DNA from: Parvularcula oceani
GTDB taxonomy: Bacteria; Pseudomonadota; Alphaproteobacteria; Caulobacterales; Parvularculaceae
Assembly (NCBI RefSeq): GCF_000733125.1
Contig: NZ_JPHU01000002.1
Location: 186,001 to 250,000 of the forward strand
Direction of reading: 5' to 3'
DNA: 64,000 nt
Part shown: positions 44,610-52,731 of the stretch, piece after piece
Numbering within the stretch: the first letter of the stretch is position 1
How the letters are laid out: each line of letters begins with the position of its first letter
Position numbers and translations under genes: made by a program
The notes under the pieces: generated by a model
Database searches by the model: none
What the model was told of the DNA's origin: nothing
The model's input: only the letters and a program-made list of their open reading frames with translations

Positions 44610-46409
44610 ATGAGTGCCACTTTGCCCAGCTCGAAATACGAGATCGTCGACCACGCCTATGACGTGGTCGTGGTCGGCGCGGGCGGCGCCGGCCTGCGCG
44701 CCACGCTCGGCGCGGCCCAAGCGGGCCTCAAGACCGCCTGCGTGACAAAGGTCTTCCCGACCCGCTCCCACACCGTCGCGGCGCAGGGCGGCATCTCGGC
44801 GAGCCTCGGGAACATGGGCGAGGATGACTGGCGCTGGCACATGTACGACACCGTCAAGGGGTCGGACTGGCTGGGCGACCAGGATTCGATCGAATATCTG
44901 TGCAAGCACGCGCCCGCCGCCGTCTATGAGCTCGAGCATTGGGGCGTGCCCTTCTCGCGCACCGAGGAAGGCAAGATCTACCAGCGCGCCTTCGGCGGCA
45001 TGACCAAGAATTTCGGCGAAGGCCCGGTGCAGCGCACCTGCGCCGCCGCCGACAGGACCGGCCACGCCATCCTGCACACGCTCTACGGCCAGGCCGTCCG
45101 CCGCCAGGCGCAGTTCTTCATCGAGTATTTCGCGCTCGACCTCATCATGGAAGACGGCGAGTGCCGCGGCGTGATGACCTGGAATCTCGAGGACGGCACG
45201 ATCCACAGATTCCGCGCCAAGATGGTCATCCTGGCGACCGGCGGCTACGGCCGGGCCTATTTCTCCTGCACCTCGGCCCACACCTGCACGGGCGACGGCA
45301 ATGCCATGGTCCTGCGCGCAGGGCTCCCGCTCCAGGACATGGAATTCGTCCAGTTCCACCCCACCGGCATTTACGGCGCGGGCTGCCTCATCACCGAGGG
45401 CGCGCGCGGCGAGGGCGGCTACCTCACCAATGGCGAGGGCGAGCGCTTCATGGAGCGCTATGCGCCCTCCGCCAAGGACCTCGCCTCCCGCGATGTCGTC
45501 AGCCGCGCCATGACCATGGAGATCCGCGACGGCCGCGGCGTGGGCGAGCACAAGGATCACATCCACCTCAACCTCAACCACATCCCGGCCGAAACGCTCG
45601 CCGAGCGCCTGCCCGGCATCTCCGAGACGGCGCGCATCTTCTCCGGCGTCGACGTCACCAAGGAGCCGATTCCGGTCCTGCCGACCGTCCACTACAATAT
45701 GGGCGGCATCCCCACGAACTACTGGGGCGAGGTCGTCACCAAGGAGGGCGAGGATTCCAACAAGGTCGTCCCCGGCCTGATGGCGATCGGCGAGGCGGGC
45801 TGCGTCTCGGTCCACGGCGCGAACCGCCTGGGCTCGAACTCGCTCATCGACCTCGTCGTCTTCGGCCGCGCGGCGGGCCTTCGCTGCGCCGAGATCCTCG
45901 ATCCGAACGAGCCGATCCCCGAATTCAGGAACGGCGCGGGCGACAAGGCGCTCGACCGCCTCGACCGCTTCCGCCACGCCAGCGGCTCCACCCCGACCGC
46001 CGAGCTTCGCCTCAACATGCAGAAGGTGATGCAGAACAATGCCGCCGTCTTCCGCACCGGCGAGACGCTGGCCGAGGGCAGAGAGAAGATTCGCGGCGTC
46101 GAGCGCGGCCTGCCGGACGTCTCGGTGACCGACCGCACGATGATCTGGAACACCGACCTCGTCGAGACGCTCGAATTCGACAACCTGATCAGCCAGGCCA
46201 TCGTGACGATGGACTCGGCGGCGAACCGGACGGAAAGCCGCGGCGCCCATGCCCGCGAGGACTTCCCCGACCGGAACGACGACGAGTGGATGAAGCACAC
46301 CATCGCCTGGTACGAGGACGGCGACACCGACATCGACTACCGCCCGGTGCACACTTGGACCATGTCGAACGAGATCAGCTATATCGAGCCGAAGAAGCGC
46401 GTCTACTGA
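44610..46409 (+). CDS. sdhA: Succinate dehydrogenase flavoprotein subunit
   Basis: The 599-residue protein has [19 protein letters not shown] for FAD binding, the covalent-FAD His in the [16 protein letters not shown] segment, [21 protein letters not shown] with catalytic residues, and [18 protein letters not shown]. It oxidises succinate to fumarate in the TCA cycle. A strong terminator follows 21 nt after the stop, which is unusual because sdhB normally follows directly; here sdhB is 2.7 kb downstream. Confidence 0.98.
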   Translation: MSATLPSSKYEIVDHAYDVVVVGAGGAGLRATLGAAQAGLKTACVTKVFPTRSHTVAAQGGISASLGNMGEDDWRWHMYDTVKGSDWLGDQDSIEYLCKHAPAAVYELEHWGVPFSRTEEGKIYQRAFGGMTKNFGEGPVQRTCAAADRTGHAILHTLYGQAVRRQAQFFIEYFALDLIMEDGECRGVMTWNLEDGTIHRFRAKMVILATGGYGRAYFSCTSAHTCTGDGNAMVLRAGLPLQDMEFVQFHPTGIYGAGCLITEGARGEGGYLTNGEGERFMERYAPSAKDLASRDVVSRAMTMEIRDGRGVGEHKDHIHLNLNHIPAETLAERLPGISETARIFSGVDVTKEPIPVLPTVHYNMGGIPTNYWGEVVTKEGEDSNKVVPGLMAIGEAGCVSVHGANRLGSNSLIDLVVFGRAAGLRCAEILDPNEPIPEFRNGAGDKALDRLDRFRHASGSTPTAELRLNMQKVMQNNAAVFRTGETLAEGREKIRGVERGLPDVSVTDRTMIWNTDLVETLEFDNLISQAIVTMDSAANRTESRGAHAREDFPDRNDDEWMKHTIAWYEDGDTDIDYRPVHTWTMSNEISYIEPKKRVY

Positions 46410-46430
46410 ACGAGCGCTTCACCGGACTGG

Positions 46431-46461
46431 AAAAGCCCCGCCGCTGGCGGGGCTTTTTTAT
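46431..46461 (+). terminator. Rho-independent terminator after sdhA
   Basis: GCCCCGCC (46435-46442) pairs with GGCGGGGC (46446-46453) around GCT, flanked by AAAA on the left and TTTTTTATT on the right. It separates sdhCDA from sdhB transcription. Confidence 0.93.
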
Positions 46462-46535
46462 TCCCGGCAGCGCTCTGCAAGCGGCTATGGCAGGACGGAT
46501 GTCACTTCGGTAATGGTGCGGCGGAAGGGGCTTTC

Positions 46536-47051
46536 ATGAAGACGAGATTCATCCTGCTGGCCGGGCTCTGCGCCTGCGCATCCACCGGCGAGCCGCTGCC
46601 CGCTCCGCAAGAAGAGGAACGGGTCTACAGTCCCGTCGCGATCCGGGAGCCGACCGCTGCCGCCGACTCTCCCCTGATCGCGCGCTTCGTCAGGAGCCAC
46701 GTCTATGACGAGACGCTGATGCGGTATGTGCCCCGGCCGGAGGACCGGCCCTATTCGGGCGAATTCGACGACGTGATCGCGAGTAGGAGCTATCTGCCGC
46801 TCGTCCGGTTCCCGCCGCAGGATTTCGAGAACTGCCGCGGCAGCGCGAAGGCGTCTGTGCATCTGCGCTTCGACGTCCTGCCGTCCGGCCGCACCGGGAA
46901 TATCGAGATCGTGGACAGCACGGATGCGTGCTACGGACACAGCGCCGCGGAAGCCGTCGGCCGGTGGCTCTATCAGCCCGCCCGGACGCGCGAAGGCGGA
47001 CTGACGGTGACGGGCGTCGAGACGACCGTGAGCTTCGACTTTCAGAGCTAG
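46536..47051 (+). CDS. Small secreted protein with TonB C-terminal-like domain
   Basis: The 171-residue protein has a short lipoprotein-like leader (FILLAGLCACAS, with a Cys suitable for lipidation near residue 13). The C-terminal domain (about 95-170) has a TonB-C-like pattern: CRGSAKASVHLRFDVLPSGRTGN-type strand, IVDSTDACYGHSAAEAVGRW and YQPARTREGGLTVTGVET. In such proteins the domain often acts alone as an envelope protein with no TonB function. It sits between sdhA and sdhB behind the sdhA terminator and is convergent with the serine hydrolase gene. Confidence 0.65.
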   Translation: MKTRFILLAGLCACASTGEPLPAPQEEERVYSPVAIREPTAAADSPLIARFVRSHVYDETLMRYVPRPEDRPYSGEFDDVIASRSYLPLVRFPPQDFENCRGSAKASVHLRFDVLPSGRTGNIEIVDSTDACYGHSAAEAVGRWLYQPARTREGGLTVTGVETTVSFDFQS

Positions 47052-47063
47052 AGCGAACCGCTC

Positions 47064-48179
47064 CTACTCCCCCGCCACGAACAGCTCGAGGAACTTCGCG
47101 GCCAGCGGGTTCTTCTCGATCTGCGCCTTGGTCAGCGTGTCGATCTCGGTCCTGATGCCGTCCGTATTGCCCAGGGCCACGAGCGTCCAGCCGTCATCGG
47201 GCGCCTTGAGGAGCAGCCCGGCATAGGCGTCGGGCCACCAGCCGCCATGCCAGACCAGGCGGTGCCCCTGCCAGTCCTGCACGAACCAGCCATTCGCATA
47301 GGGCGCGGGCTCGCCATCCGGATCCCGCGGCGGCGTCCACATCGCCTCGCGCAGCGCGGGCGGGAGGATCCGTCCCTCGTCGAGCGCCACCGAATAGGCT
47401 GCGAGGTCTTCCGCGCTGGCGATGATGCCGGAACTTGCATTGAGTTCGGGATTGGGCAGCACCGAAGGCGCCAGGCCGTCGGACTGTTCCGGCGCATGGC
47501 GGAAGGGCGGCGCGAGGTGGGTCAGGGCTGCGGCCCCTTCGGCATCCCGCCATCCGGCCGCGACGCTGTTCAGGCCGGCGGGCTCGATCACATAGGTCCG
47601 CATCCAGTCGCGCCAGGAGCGGTCCGTGTTCTCCTCGACCCAATTCGAGAGCCGCCCGAAGACGACCGGGTTATAGAAGAAGGACGTGCCCGGCTCGCCC
47701 TGCACGCGGTTCTGGAGGACCTGGCGCAGCGTGATCGGTCCCTCGCAGCGCACGGGTTCGACCGTGCGGCCATCGTCGAGCGTTCCGCCGCCGAAGATGA
47801 TGCCGCTGCCGCCGAGCCACTCGCAGCGGCCGTCCCAATCGCTCAGCGTGGTGAAGTCGGCATCGAGGTCGATGTGCCCGTCCGCCTCCATGGCGAGCAG
47901 GGTCGCGGCGGTGAAGGTCTTGGTGATCGACGCGGCGAGATAGGAGGTCTGCGGCGTGGTCGGCTCCTCCGCGTCATGGTCCTGCCAGCCGAGGCTCTCG
48001 GTCATGACGATCTCGCCGTCCTTCGCGAGCGCGACCGAGAAGCTGAGGACCGCGTTCTCCTGCCGGAACTCTCGCAGGAAGTCGCGGAACGCCTCGATGC
48101 GCTCGGTCGGCACTTCGGCGCCGCTCGCCGGGGCGATCATGGCCGCACCGAGCAGCAGCGCCGCGATTGCCGATTTCAT
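47064..48179 (-). CDS. Secreted class C beta-lactamase-like serine hydrolase
   Basis: The 371-residue protein has a signal peptide (MKSAIAALLLGAAMIAPASG, cleavage near AEV) and a penicillin-binding fold: SxxK nucleophile S84-I-T-K87, a Tyr-x-Asn element in FFYNPVVF, and a late HGGWWPDAYAG near residue 325 in the position of the KTG-like box. Relatives include esterases, D-aminopeptidases and AmpC-like enzymes; true beta-lactamase activity cannot be assumed. The ATG at 48179 is chosen as the start of the signal peptide. It points against the sdh direction and helps to separate sdhA from sdhB. Confidence 0.85.
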   Translation of the reverse strand: MKSAIAALLLGAAMIAPASGAEVPTERIEAFRDFLREFRQENAVLSFSVALAKDGEIVMTESLGWQDHDAEEPTTPQTSYLAASITKTFTAATLLAMEADGHIDLDADFTTLSDWDGRCEWLGGSGIIFGGGTLDDGRTVEPVRCEGPITLRQVLQNRVQGEPGTSFFYNPVVFGRLSNWVEENTDRSWRDWMRTYVIEPAGLNSVAAGWRDAEGAAALTHLAPPFRHAPEQSDGLAPSVLPNPELNASSGIIASAEDLAAYSVALDEGRILPPALREAMWTPPRDPDGEPAPYANGWFVQDWQGHRLVWHGGWWPDAYAGLLLKAPDDGWTLVALGNTDGIRTEIDTLTKAQIEKNPLAAKFLELFVAGE

Positions 48180-48329
48180 ATCTACCCCCTCATGGTCCTC
48201 TGATGGTCGATGCATAGCGCACACCGCGCGGCGAGCGACCATACCATGCAGCGTCCGATGCGGCGGGCGCCACCGGGCTTCACCCCCTGCGCAAGCGGCC
48301 CGCCGCTGCACGCGTCCGTTCGTCCCGAA

Positions 48330-48414
48330 ATGGGCCCCGGCGCGGGGGCCGGGGTGACAGCGGGTAAAGCGCGGCGTCACCCCGGCCGGAGCGCAGCGGA
48401 GAGCCGGGGCCCAT
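48330..48414. repeat. Long GC-rich inverted repeat
   Basis: ATGGGCCCCGGCGCGGGGGC plus CGGGGTGAC (48330-48358) is matched in inverted orientation by GTCACCCCGGCCGGAGCGCA plus GCGGAGAGCCGGGGCCCAT (48376-48414). The two arms flank a short 17-nt spacer. Elements reading CACCCCGGC...GCCGGGGCCCAT are, from memory, dispersed intergenic repeats in several alphaproteobacterial genomes. Confidence 0.7.
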
Positions 48415-48461
48415 CTCGGACCAGCGGGCGCTGCGCACGATGTGGCGGGCGGCGCCGGGCG

Positions 48462-48485
48462 ATGGTGGATCATGATCCACCCTAC
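48462..48485. repeat. Palindromic repeat, copy A
   Basis: The perfect 18-nt palindrome GGTGGATCATGATCCACC (48464-48481) lies inside a 24-nt element that is identical at 48830-48853. It reads AT before and CTAC after the palindrome. Confidence 0.85.
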
Positions 48486-48829
48486 TTGTCCCCGCAGCCT
48501 CCACATGGCGCATACTCACCCCTCGCGCCGGGAGAGGGCTGTGCGGGATCCATCACCGCTCTGCCCGGCGCCGCGGAGCCTGCGTGCCCGTCACTCGTGA
48601 CGGGGATGGCACGCGCCGGGCGAGCTCCGGAGGGGCCCCGGCGAGAGGCTGAAGAGCCGAAAGGGCCTCGCGCCGCGCGCGGCGAGGGTGTGGGAAGCCC
48701 GAACCGAGCCGACACAGTATTCATAGACCCTCCGTCGGCACGGAAGCCGCGCGCGGGACCCTCATCTTCTGCAAAACCGGCTCGGACGGATGATGACGGC
48801 TGCGCGGAGCTCACCGGCGGCACCGACGC

Positions 48830-48853
48830 ATGGTGGATCATGATCCACCCTAC
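48830..48853. repeat. Palindromic repeat, copy B
   Basis: This is an exact second copy of the 24-nt element at 48462-48485, in the same orientation and 368 nt away. The shared bases extend beyond the palindrome on both sides (AT and CTAC), so the copies are related by descent and not only by palindromic constraint. Confidence 0.85.
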
Positions 48854-48900
48854 GAGCCGCTCCGTGCCCGCCACCTGCGCCCCCTCTCCCCGCGGAGCGA

Positions 48901-49018
48901 GCGACGTCCAGGAGCGAGCCGGGCCGCAAGGCCCGTCGCCGCAGGCGTCAGCACCAGGAATGCGCGACGTCCAGGAGCGAGCCGGCAGCTCCGCTGCCGT
49001 CGCCGCAGGCGTCAGCAG
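48901..49018 (-). repeat. Tandem pair of hairpin repeats related to those after gcrA
   Basis: Two copies, 48901-48953 and 48964-49018, share GCGACGTCCAGGAGCGAGCC at the left and GTCGCCGCAGGCGTCAGCA at the right. The middle hairpin differs (GGGCCGCAAGGCCC versus GGCAGCTCCGCTGCC). In reverse complement they align with 273-338, including the hairpin GGCAGC(A/G)GAGCTGCC of copy 2 and CGCTCGCTCCGCGG beyond it. Confidence 0.8.
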
Positions 49019-49107
49019 ATAGGAGAGACAATTCGCGCTTTGCACTGCAGCGTGCGCCCGGCTAGTCAGGCAGCGAAGAACACCGAACACGAAGGCATAG
49101 GGGCCCG

Positions 49108-49908
49108 ATGGTCGAACTCACGCTTCCGCGCAATTCCAAGGTCAACGGCAAGGGACGCACCTTCAGAAGCGACCGCGCCGGAAACGGCGCGACTGCGCTC
49201 CGGACGGTGAAGGTCTATCGTTACGACCCCGAAACCGACGAGAACCCGCGTCTCGATACCTATGAGCTGGACGTGTCCGGCGTCTCCATGGTTCTGGACG
49301 TCCTGATCAAGATCAAGTCCGAGCTCGATCCCACCCTCGCCTTCCGCCGCTCCTGCCGCGAAGGGGTGTGCGGCTCCTGCGCCTTCAACATCAACGGCAC
49401 GAATGCGCTCGCCTGCACGACCGGGCTCGACGAGCTCAAGGGCGGGACGATCACCATCTATCCGCTGCCGCACATGCCGGTGGTCAAGGATCTCGTCTGC
49501 GACCTGTCGAAATTCTACGAGCAGCACGCCGCGATCCAGCCTTGGCTGCAAAGCGCGGCGGAGCCGGAGACCGAGCACCTGCAGAGCCCGGAGGAGCGCG
49601 CCAAGCTCGACGGCCTTTACGAGTGCATCCTCTGCGCCTGCTGCTCGACCTCCTGCCCCTCCTATTGGTGGAACGGGAACAAGGAGAACGATCAGGAATA
49701 TCTCGGCCCGGCCGCGCTTCTCCAGGCGCATCGCTGGATCAAGGACAGCCGCGACGATGCCATCGATGACCGGCTGGCCTTCCTCGACGACACGTTCAAG
49801 CTCTATCGCTGCCACACCATCATGAACTGCGTTCAGGTGTGCCCGAAGGGCCTGAACCCGGCAGAGGCCATCGCCGAGATCAAGCGCCTCCAGGTCGAGC
49901 GCCGCTAA
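49108..49908 (+). CDS. sdhB: Succinate dehydrogenase iron-sulfur subunit
   Basis: The 266-residue protein has a plant-type 2Fe-2S domain ([20 protein letters not shown]-type Cys set, about 86-106), the 4Fe-4[13 protein letters not shown], and the C-terminal cluster [17 protein letters not shown]. It carries electrons from SdhA to the quinone. It is intact and complete, but it is separated from sdhCDA by a terminator, two genes and repeats. The 3' end overlaps the convergent dehydratase gene by 4 nt. Confidence 0.98.
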   Translation: MVELTLPRNSKVNGKGRTFRSDRAGNGATALRTVKVYRYDPETDENPRLDTYELDVSGVSMVLDVLIKIKSELDPTLAFRRSCREGVCGSCAFNINGTNALACTTGLDELKGGTITIYPLPHMPVVKDLVCDLSKFYEQHAAIQPWLQSAAEPETEHLQSPEERAKLDGLYECILCACCSTSCPSYWWNGNKENDQEYLGPAALLQAHRWIKDSRDDAIDDRLAFLDDTFKLYRCHTIMNCVQVCPKGLNPAEAIAEIKRLQVERR

Positions 49909-50876
49909 GCTGCGCCGAGCGCGCTTTCGAGGCGCTCGGCATCGACGTTTCCGCCCGACAGGGTGACGAGCGTCGTGCGGCCTGGCGTTTCGACCTGACC
50001 GTTCAGGAGCGCGGCGAAGGCCGCCGCGCCGCCCGGCTCGAGGACCACGCGCAGCTCTTCGAGGCCGAGGCGCATCGCGGCGAGGGCCTCGGCATCGGAG
50101 ACCGTGACGCCGCGCGCGCCCCGCGCTTTGAGGATCGGGAAGGTCAGCTCGCCCGGCGTCCGAATGAGGAGGGCGTCGCAGATCGACCTCGCGCCGGGCA
50201 TGTTCTCGCGCCGCTCGCCCGCTTCGAGCGAACGCCTCGTATCGTCGAACCCTTCGGGCTCCGCCGTGAGGATCGCGCAGCCCGGCGCCTCCCGCTCCAG
50301 CGCCAGCGCGATGCCCGAAGCGAGCCCGCCGCCCGAGCAGCAGATGACCGCCTGGTCGAGGGCGAGGCCCATCGCGCGCGCCTGCGCAGCCGCCTCGAGG
50401 CCGATCGTCCCCTGCCCTGCAATGGTCGCCGGATGATCATAGGGCGGGATCAGCGCCGCCCTCCGCTCGGCCGCGATCTCCGCCCCCATCTCCTCGCGGC
50501 TCTCGGTCTCGCGGTCGTAGAGGACGACCTCCGCGCCGTATTCGGCGGTCCGGCGGCGCTTCGTCTCGGGCGCATCCTTCGGCATGACGATCACCGCCGG
50601 AAGGCCCGTCAGCTTCGCGGCATAGGCCACGGCCTGCGCGTGATTGCCCGACGAATAGGCGACGACACCCCCTGCCCGCTCCTCCTCGGTCAGGCACAGG
50701 ATCGCATTGAGCGCTCCGCGGATCTTGAACGAGCCCGTCAGCTGGAGGCATTCCGCCTTGAACAGCACCTTGCCCCCGAACCGTTCGTCCAGGCGCGGCG
50801 AATGCAGGAGCGGTGTCGGCAGGACCCGGCCCGACAGCCGCTCCGCTGCGGCATCGACATCGGAAACGGCGACCAT
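49905..50876 (-). CDS. PLP-dependent threonine/serine dehydratase-like protein
   Basis: The 323-residue fold-type II PLP enzyme has the cofactor Lys in [13 protein letters not shown] (about residue 52), the Ser-rich phosphate-binding loop [15 protein letters not shown], and VTLSGGNVD at the C-terminus. It lacks the regulatory ACT domains of biosynthetic IlvA, so it resembles catabolic threonine dehydratase or serine racemase. It would convert threonine or serine to the 2-oxoacid and ammonia. It is divergent from zapE with an 83-nt gap. Confidence 0.85.
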   Translation of the reverse strand: MVAVSDVDAAAERLSGRVLPTPLLHSPRLDERFGGKVLFKAECLQLTGSFKIRGALNAILCLTEEERAGGVVAYSSGNHAQAVAYAAKLTGLPAVIVMPKDAPETKRRRTAEYGAEVVLYDRETESREEMGAEIAAERRAALIPPYDHPATIAGQGTIGLEAAAQARAMGLALDQAVICCSGGGLASGIALALEREAPGCAILTAEPEGFDDTRRSLEAGERRENMPGARSICDALLIRTPGELTFPILKARGARGVTVSDAEALAAMRLGLEELRVVLEPGGAAAFAALLNGQVETPGRTTLVTLSGGNVDAERLESALGAA

Positions 50877-50959
50877 GGCAATCCTCCTCGCTGCGGGGCG
50901 TGCTAGGATGGAGAACGCCCGGTTGCCAGCCGTCCTCCCCCGCCCTAGCTGCGCTTTCT

Positions 50960-52111
50960 GTGACAGGTCCTCTTTCCCGATACCACGCTCTTCTCGAGGA
51001 CGACCGGCTCGACCCCGATCCGGCGCAGGAGGACGCCATGCAGGCGCTGCAGGCGCTTCATGACGCCCTCGAAGCCTATGAGCCGCCGCGCCTCACTCTC
51101 TTCGGCGGCCCGGATGCGCCCCGCGGCCTCTATCTGTGGGGCGGGGTCGGAGCAGGCAAAAGCCTTCTCATGGATCTCTTCTTCGAGACCGCGCCGGTGG
51201 AGGAGAAGCGGCGCGTTCACTTCCATGCCTTCATGCAGGAGGCGCACGGCCTGATCGGCCGCTGGCGCGGGCTCAGCGATTCCGAGCGGCGCAAGGACCC
51301 GAGCAGGGCCCGGCGCGCGCCGCTCGACGATCCCATTCCCCATGCGGCCAAGGCGCTCTTTTCGCGCGCCCGCCTTCTCTGCTTCGACGAATTCCAGGTC
51401 AGCGACGTCACCGATGCGATGATCATGAGCCGCCTCTTCGAGGCGCTGTGGGAGCGCGGCGCGGTGGTCGTCGCCACCTCGAACCGGGTGCCGGACGACC
51501 TTTACCTCAACGGCCTCAACCGCCAGCTCTTCCTGCCCTTCATCGAGACGTTGAAGGGCCATTGCCGGGTGATGGAGGTGAAGGCCGCCAGGGACTACCG
51601 GCTTGAGCGGCTGGAGCGTCAGCCGGTCTATCACGCGCCGCTCGGCGAGGAGGCCGAGGCGGCGATGGACCGCGCCTGGGCCGATCTGACGGCGGGCGCC
51701 GAGCCGCAGGAGACAACGCTTCGCGTCGGCAGCCGGGCCATACCGATCCCCTGTGCGGCGCGGGGTGCGGCCCGCGCAGGCTTTTCGGACTGGTGCCGAA
51801 CAGCGCTCGGGGCCGCGGATTATCTCGAGATCGCCCGGACATACCAGGCGGTACTACTTGAAGGCGTGCCGGTGATGACGCCGCAGGACCGCAATGAGGC
51901 CAAGCGCTTCGTCACGCTGATCGACGCGCTCTACGAACATCGCTGCAAGCTGGTCATGTCCGCCGAGGCGGCGCCCGATGCGCTTTATGCTGCGGGCGAT
52001 GGCAGCTTCGAGTTCGCCCGCACGGCGAGCCGCCTCCACGAGATGCAGTCGCGGGACTACCTCGCCCTGCCGCACCGGCAGGGCGAGGACGCCGCTCAGT
52101 CGTCGAGATAG
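50960..52111 (+). CDS. zapE: Cell division protein ZapE (AFG1-like ATPase)
   Basis: The 383-residue protein has the P-loop LWGGVGAGKSLLMDLFF (GGVGAGKS at 61-68), KRRVHFHAFMQEAH, Walker B LLCFDEFQVSDVTDAMI, and the sensor-like ATSNRVPDDLY. ZapE is an AAA-type ATPase linked to FtsZ-ring stability. Its best relatives follow the sdh operon in Alphaproteobacteria, as here. The GTG at 50960 is selected because the family N-terminus (GPLSRYHALL) starts there. Its 3' end overlaps the convergent GGCT-like gene by 16 nt. Confidence 0.93.
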   Translation: MTGPLSRYHALLEDDRLDPDPAQEDAMQALQALHDALEAYEPPRLTLFGGPDAPRGLYLWGGVGAGKSLLMDLFFETAPVEEKRRVHFHAFMQEAHGLIGRWRGLSDSERRKDPSRARRAPLDDPIPHAAKALFSRARLLCFDEFQVSDVTDAMIMSRLFEALWERGAVVVATSNRVPDDLYLNGLNRQLFLPFIETLKGHCRVMEVKAARDYRLERLERQPVYHAPLGEEAEAAMDRAWADLTAGAEPQETTLRVGSRAIPIPCAARGAARAGFSDWCRTALGAADYLEIARTYQAVLLEGVPVMTPQDRNEAKRFVTLIDALYEHRCKLVMSAEAAPDALYAAGDGSFEFARTASRLHEMQSRDYLALPHRQGEDAAQSSR

Positions 52112-52728
52112 GAATAGCTGGCGCCGGCGCCCTGTTCCCAGTCCGGCGTGATCCGGATGTAGTCCCGGATGCTGGTCTCACCGTCGGCGAGGAAGGAGGT
52201 GTCGAGGAAGTCCTGATAGACCTCGTCGGACACGGACCGCACCGCCCGCAGGATATGCGACAGATAGGTCGGGAAGGGCAGGACGTCGTCCCGCCACAGG
52301 CGGCCCGGGTAGTACTGCCCGACTCTGCGGTAATACTCGTCCTCGGTGACGCATTTGTTCAGGCGGTAGTCTTCGTCGGTGGTGCCCGTCGTCATCCGGG
52401 CGGGCGTCACCCGCCCCTCGGCATCGACGGTGTCGACCATCACCCAGCGATAGCGGTGCTCCCGCTCATAGAGCGCGAGGAAGTCCTCGTCGTCGCACTC
52501 GAAGCGGCAGCAGGTCATCTCGAAACCGGGCTCGGCCCGCGTCGAGCAGGCGGCGATGTCACGGCGATCCGGTGTCGCGCCATGGCGGGCGAAGAAGACG
52601 ACCGCGACCTTGTCGAAGACGCGCTTGTAGCCGCGGACGGTGACGAGCTGGAAATCGCGGAGATTCGGCACGGTTTCCCGCGCCGAAGCCTCGCTGAGCA
52701 GTGATCCGTAACCGGCGACGACCGGCAT
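52096..52728 (-). CDS. Gamma-glutamylcyclotransferase-like protein
   Basis: The 210-residue protein opens with AGYGSLLSEASARETVPN and then VTVRGYKRVFD, matching the GGCT fold pattern (YGSLL near the N-terminus, then a V.GYKR.F strand). An acidic stretch DEDFLALYEREHRYR follows, where the catalytic Glu would be expected. GGCT-like enzymes release 5-oxoproline from gamma-glutamyl compounds. The gene starts 3 nt after the stop of putA, so the two are probably co-transcribed, linking glutamate/proline metabolism. Identity is tentative because the C-terminal 80 residues are not familiar. Confidence 0.55.
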   Translation of the reverse strand: MPVVAGYGSLLSEASARETVPNLRDFQLVTVRGYKRVFDKVAVVFFARHGATPDRRDIAACSTRAEPGFEMTCCRFECDDEDFLALYEREHRYRWVMVDTVDAEGRVTPARMTTGTTDEDYRLNKCVTEDEYYRRVGQYYPGRLWRDDVLPFPTYLSHILRAVRSVSDEVYQDFLDTSFLADGETSIRDYIRITPDWEQGAGASYSYLDD

Positions 52729-52731
52729 CGG

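Larger units (their letters stand above)
48180..49107. other. Repeat-rich intergenic region of 928 nt before sdhB
   Basis: No coding region is supportable here; the frames on both strands are low-complexity and do not look like protein families. The region holds four recognisable repeat elements (listed separately): a long inverted repeat, two copies of a 24-nt palindromic element, and a tandem pair of hairpin repeats related to those after gcrA. The sdhB promoter must lie in its last part, where AT content rises (about 49020-49090). Confidence 0.75.

Noticed and set aside
43809-46352. 847-codon reverse frame over sdhC, sdhD and sdhA
   Set aside because: It is antisense to three intact sdh genes with all cofactor motifs.
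48210-49022. 270-codon frame in the repeat-rich gap before sdhB
   Set aside because: It crosses several hairpin and palindromic repeats and has no protein-like composition.
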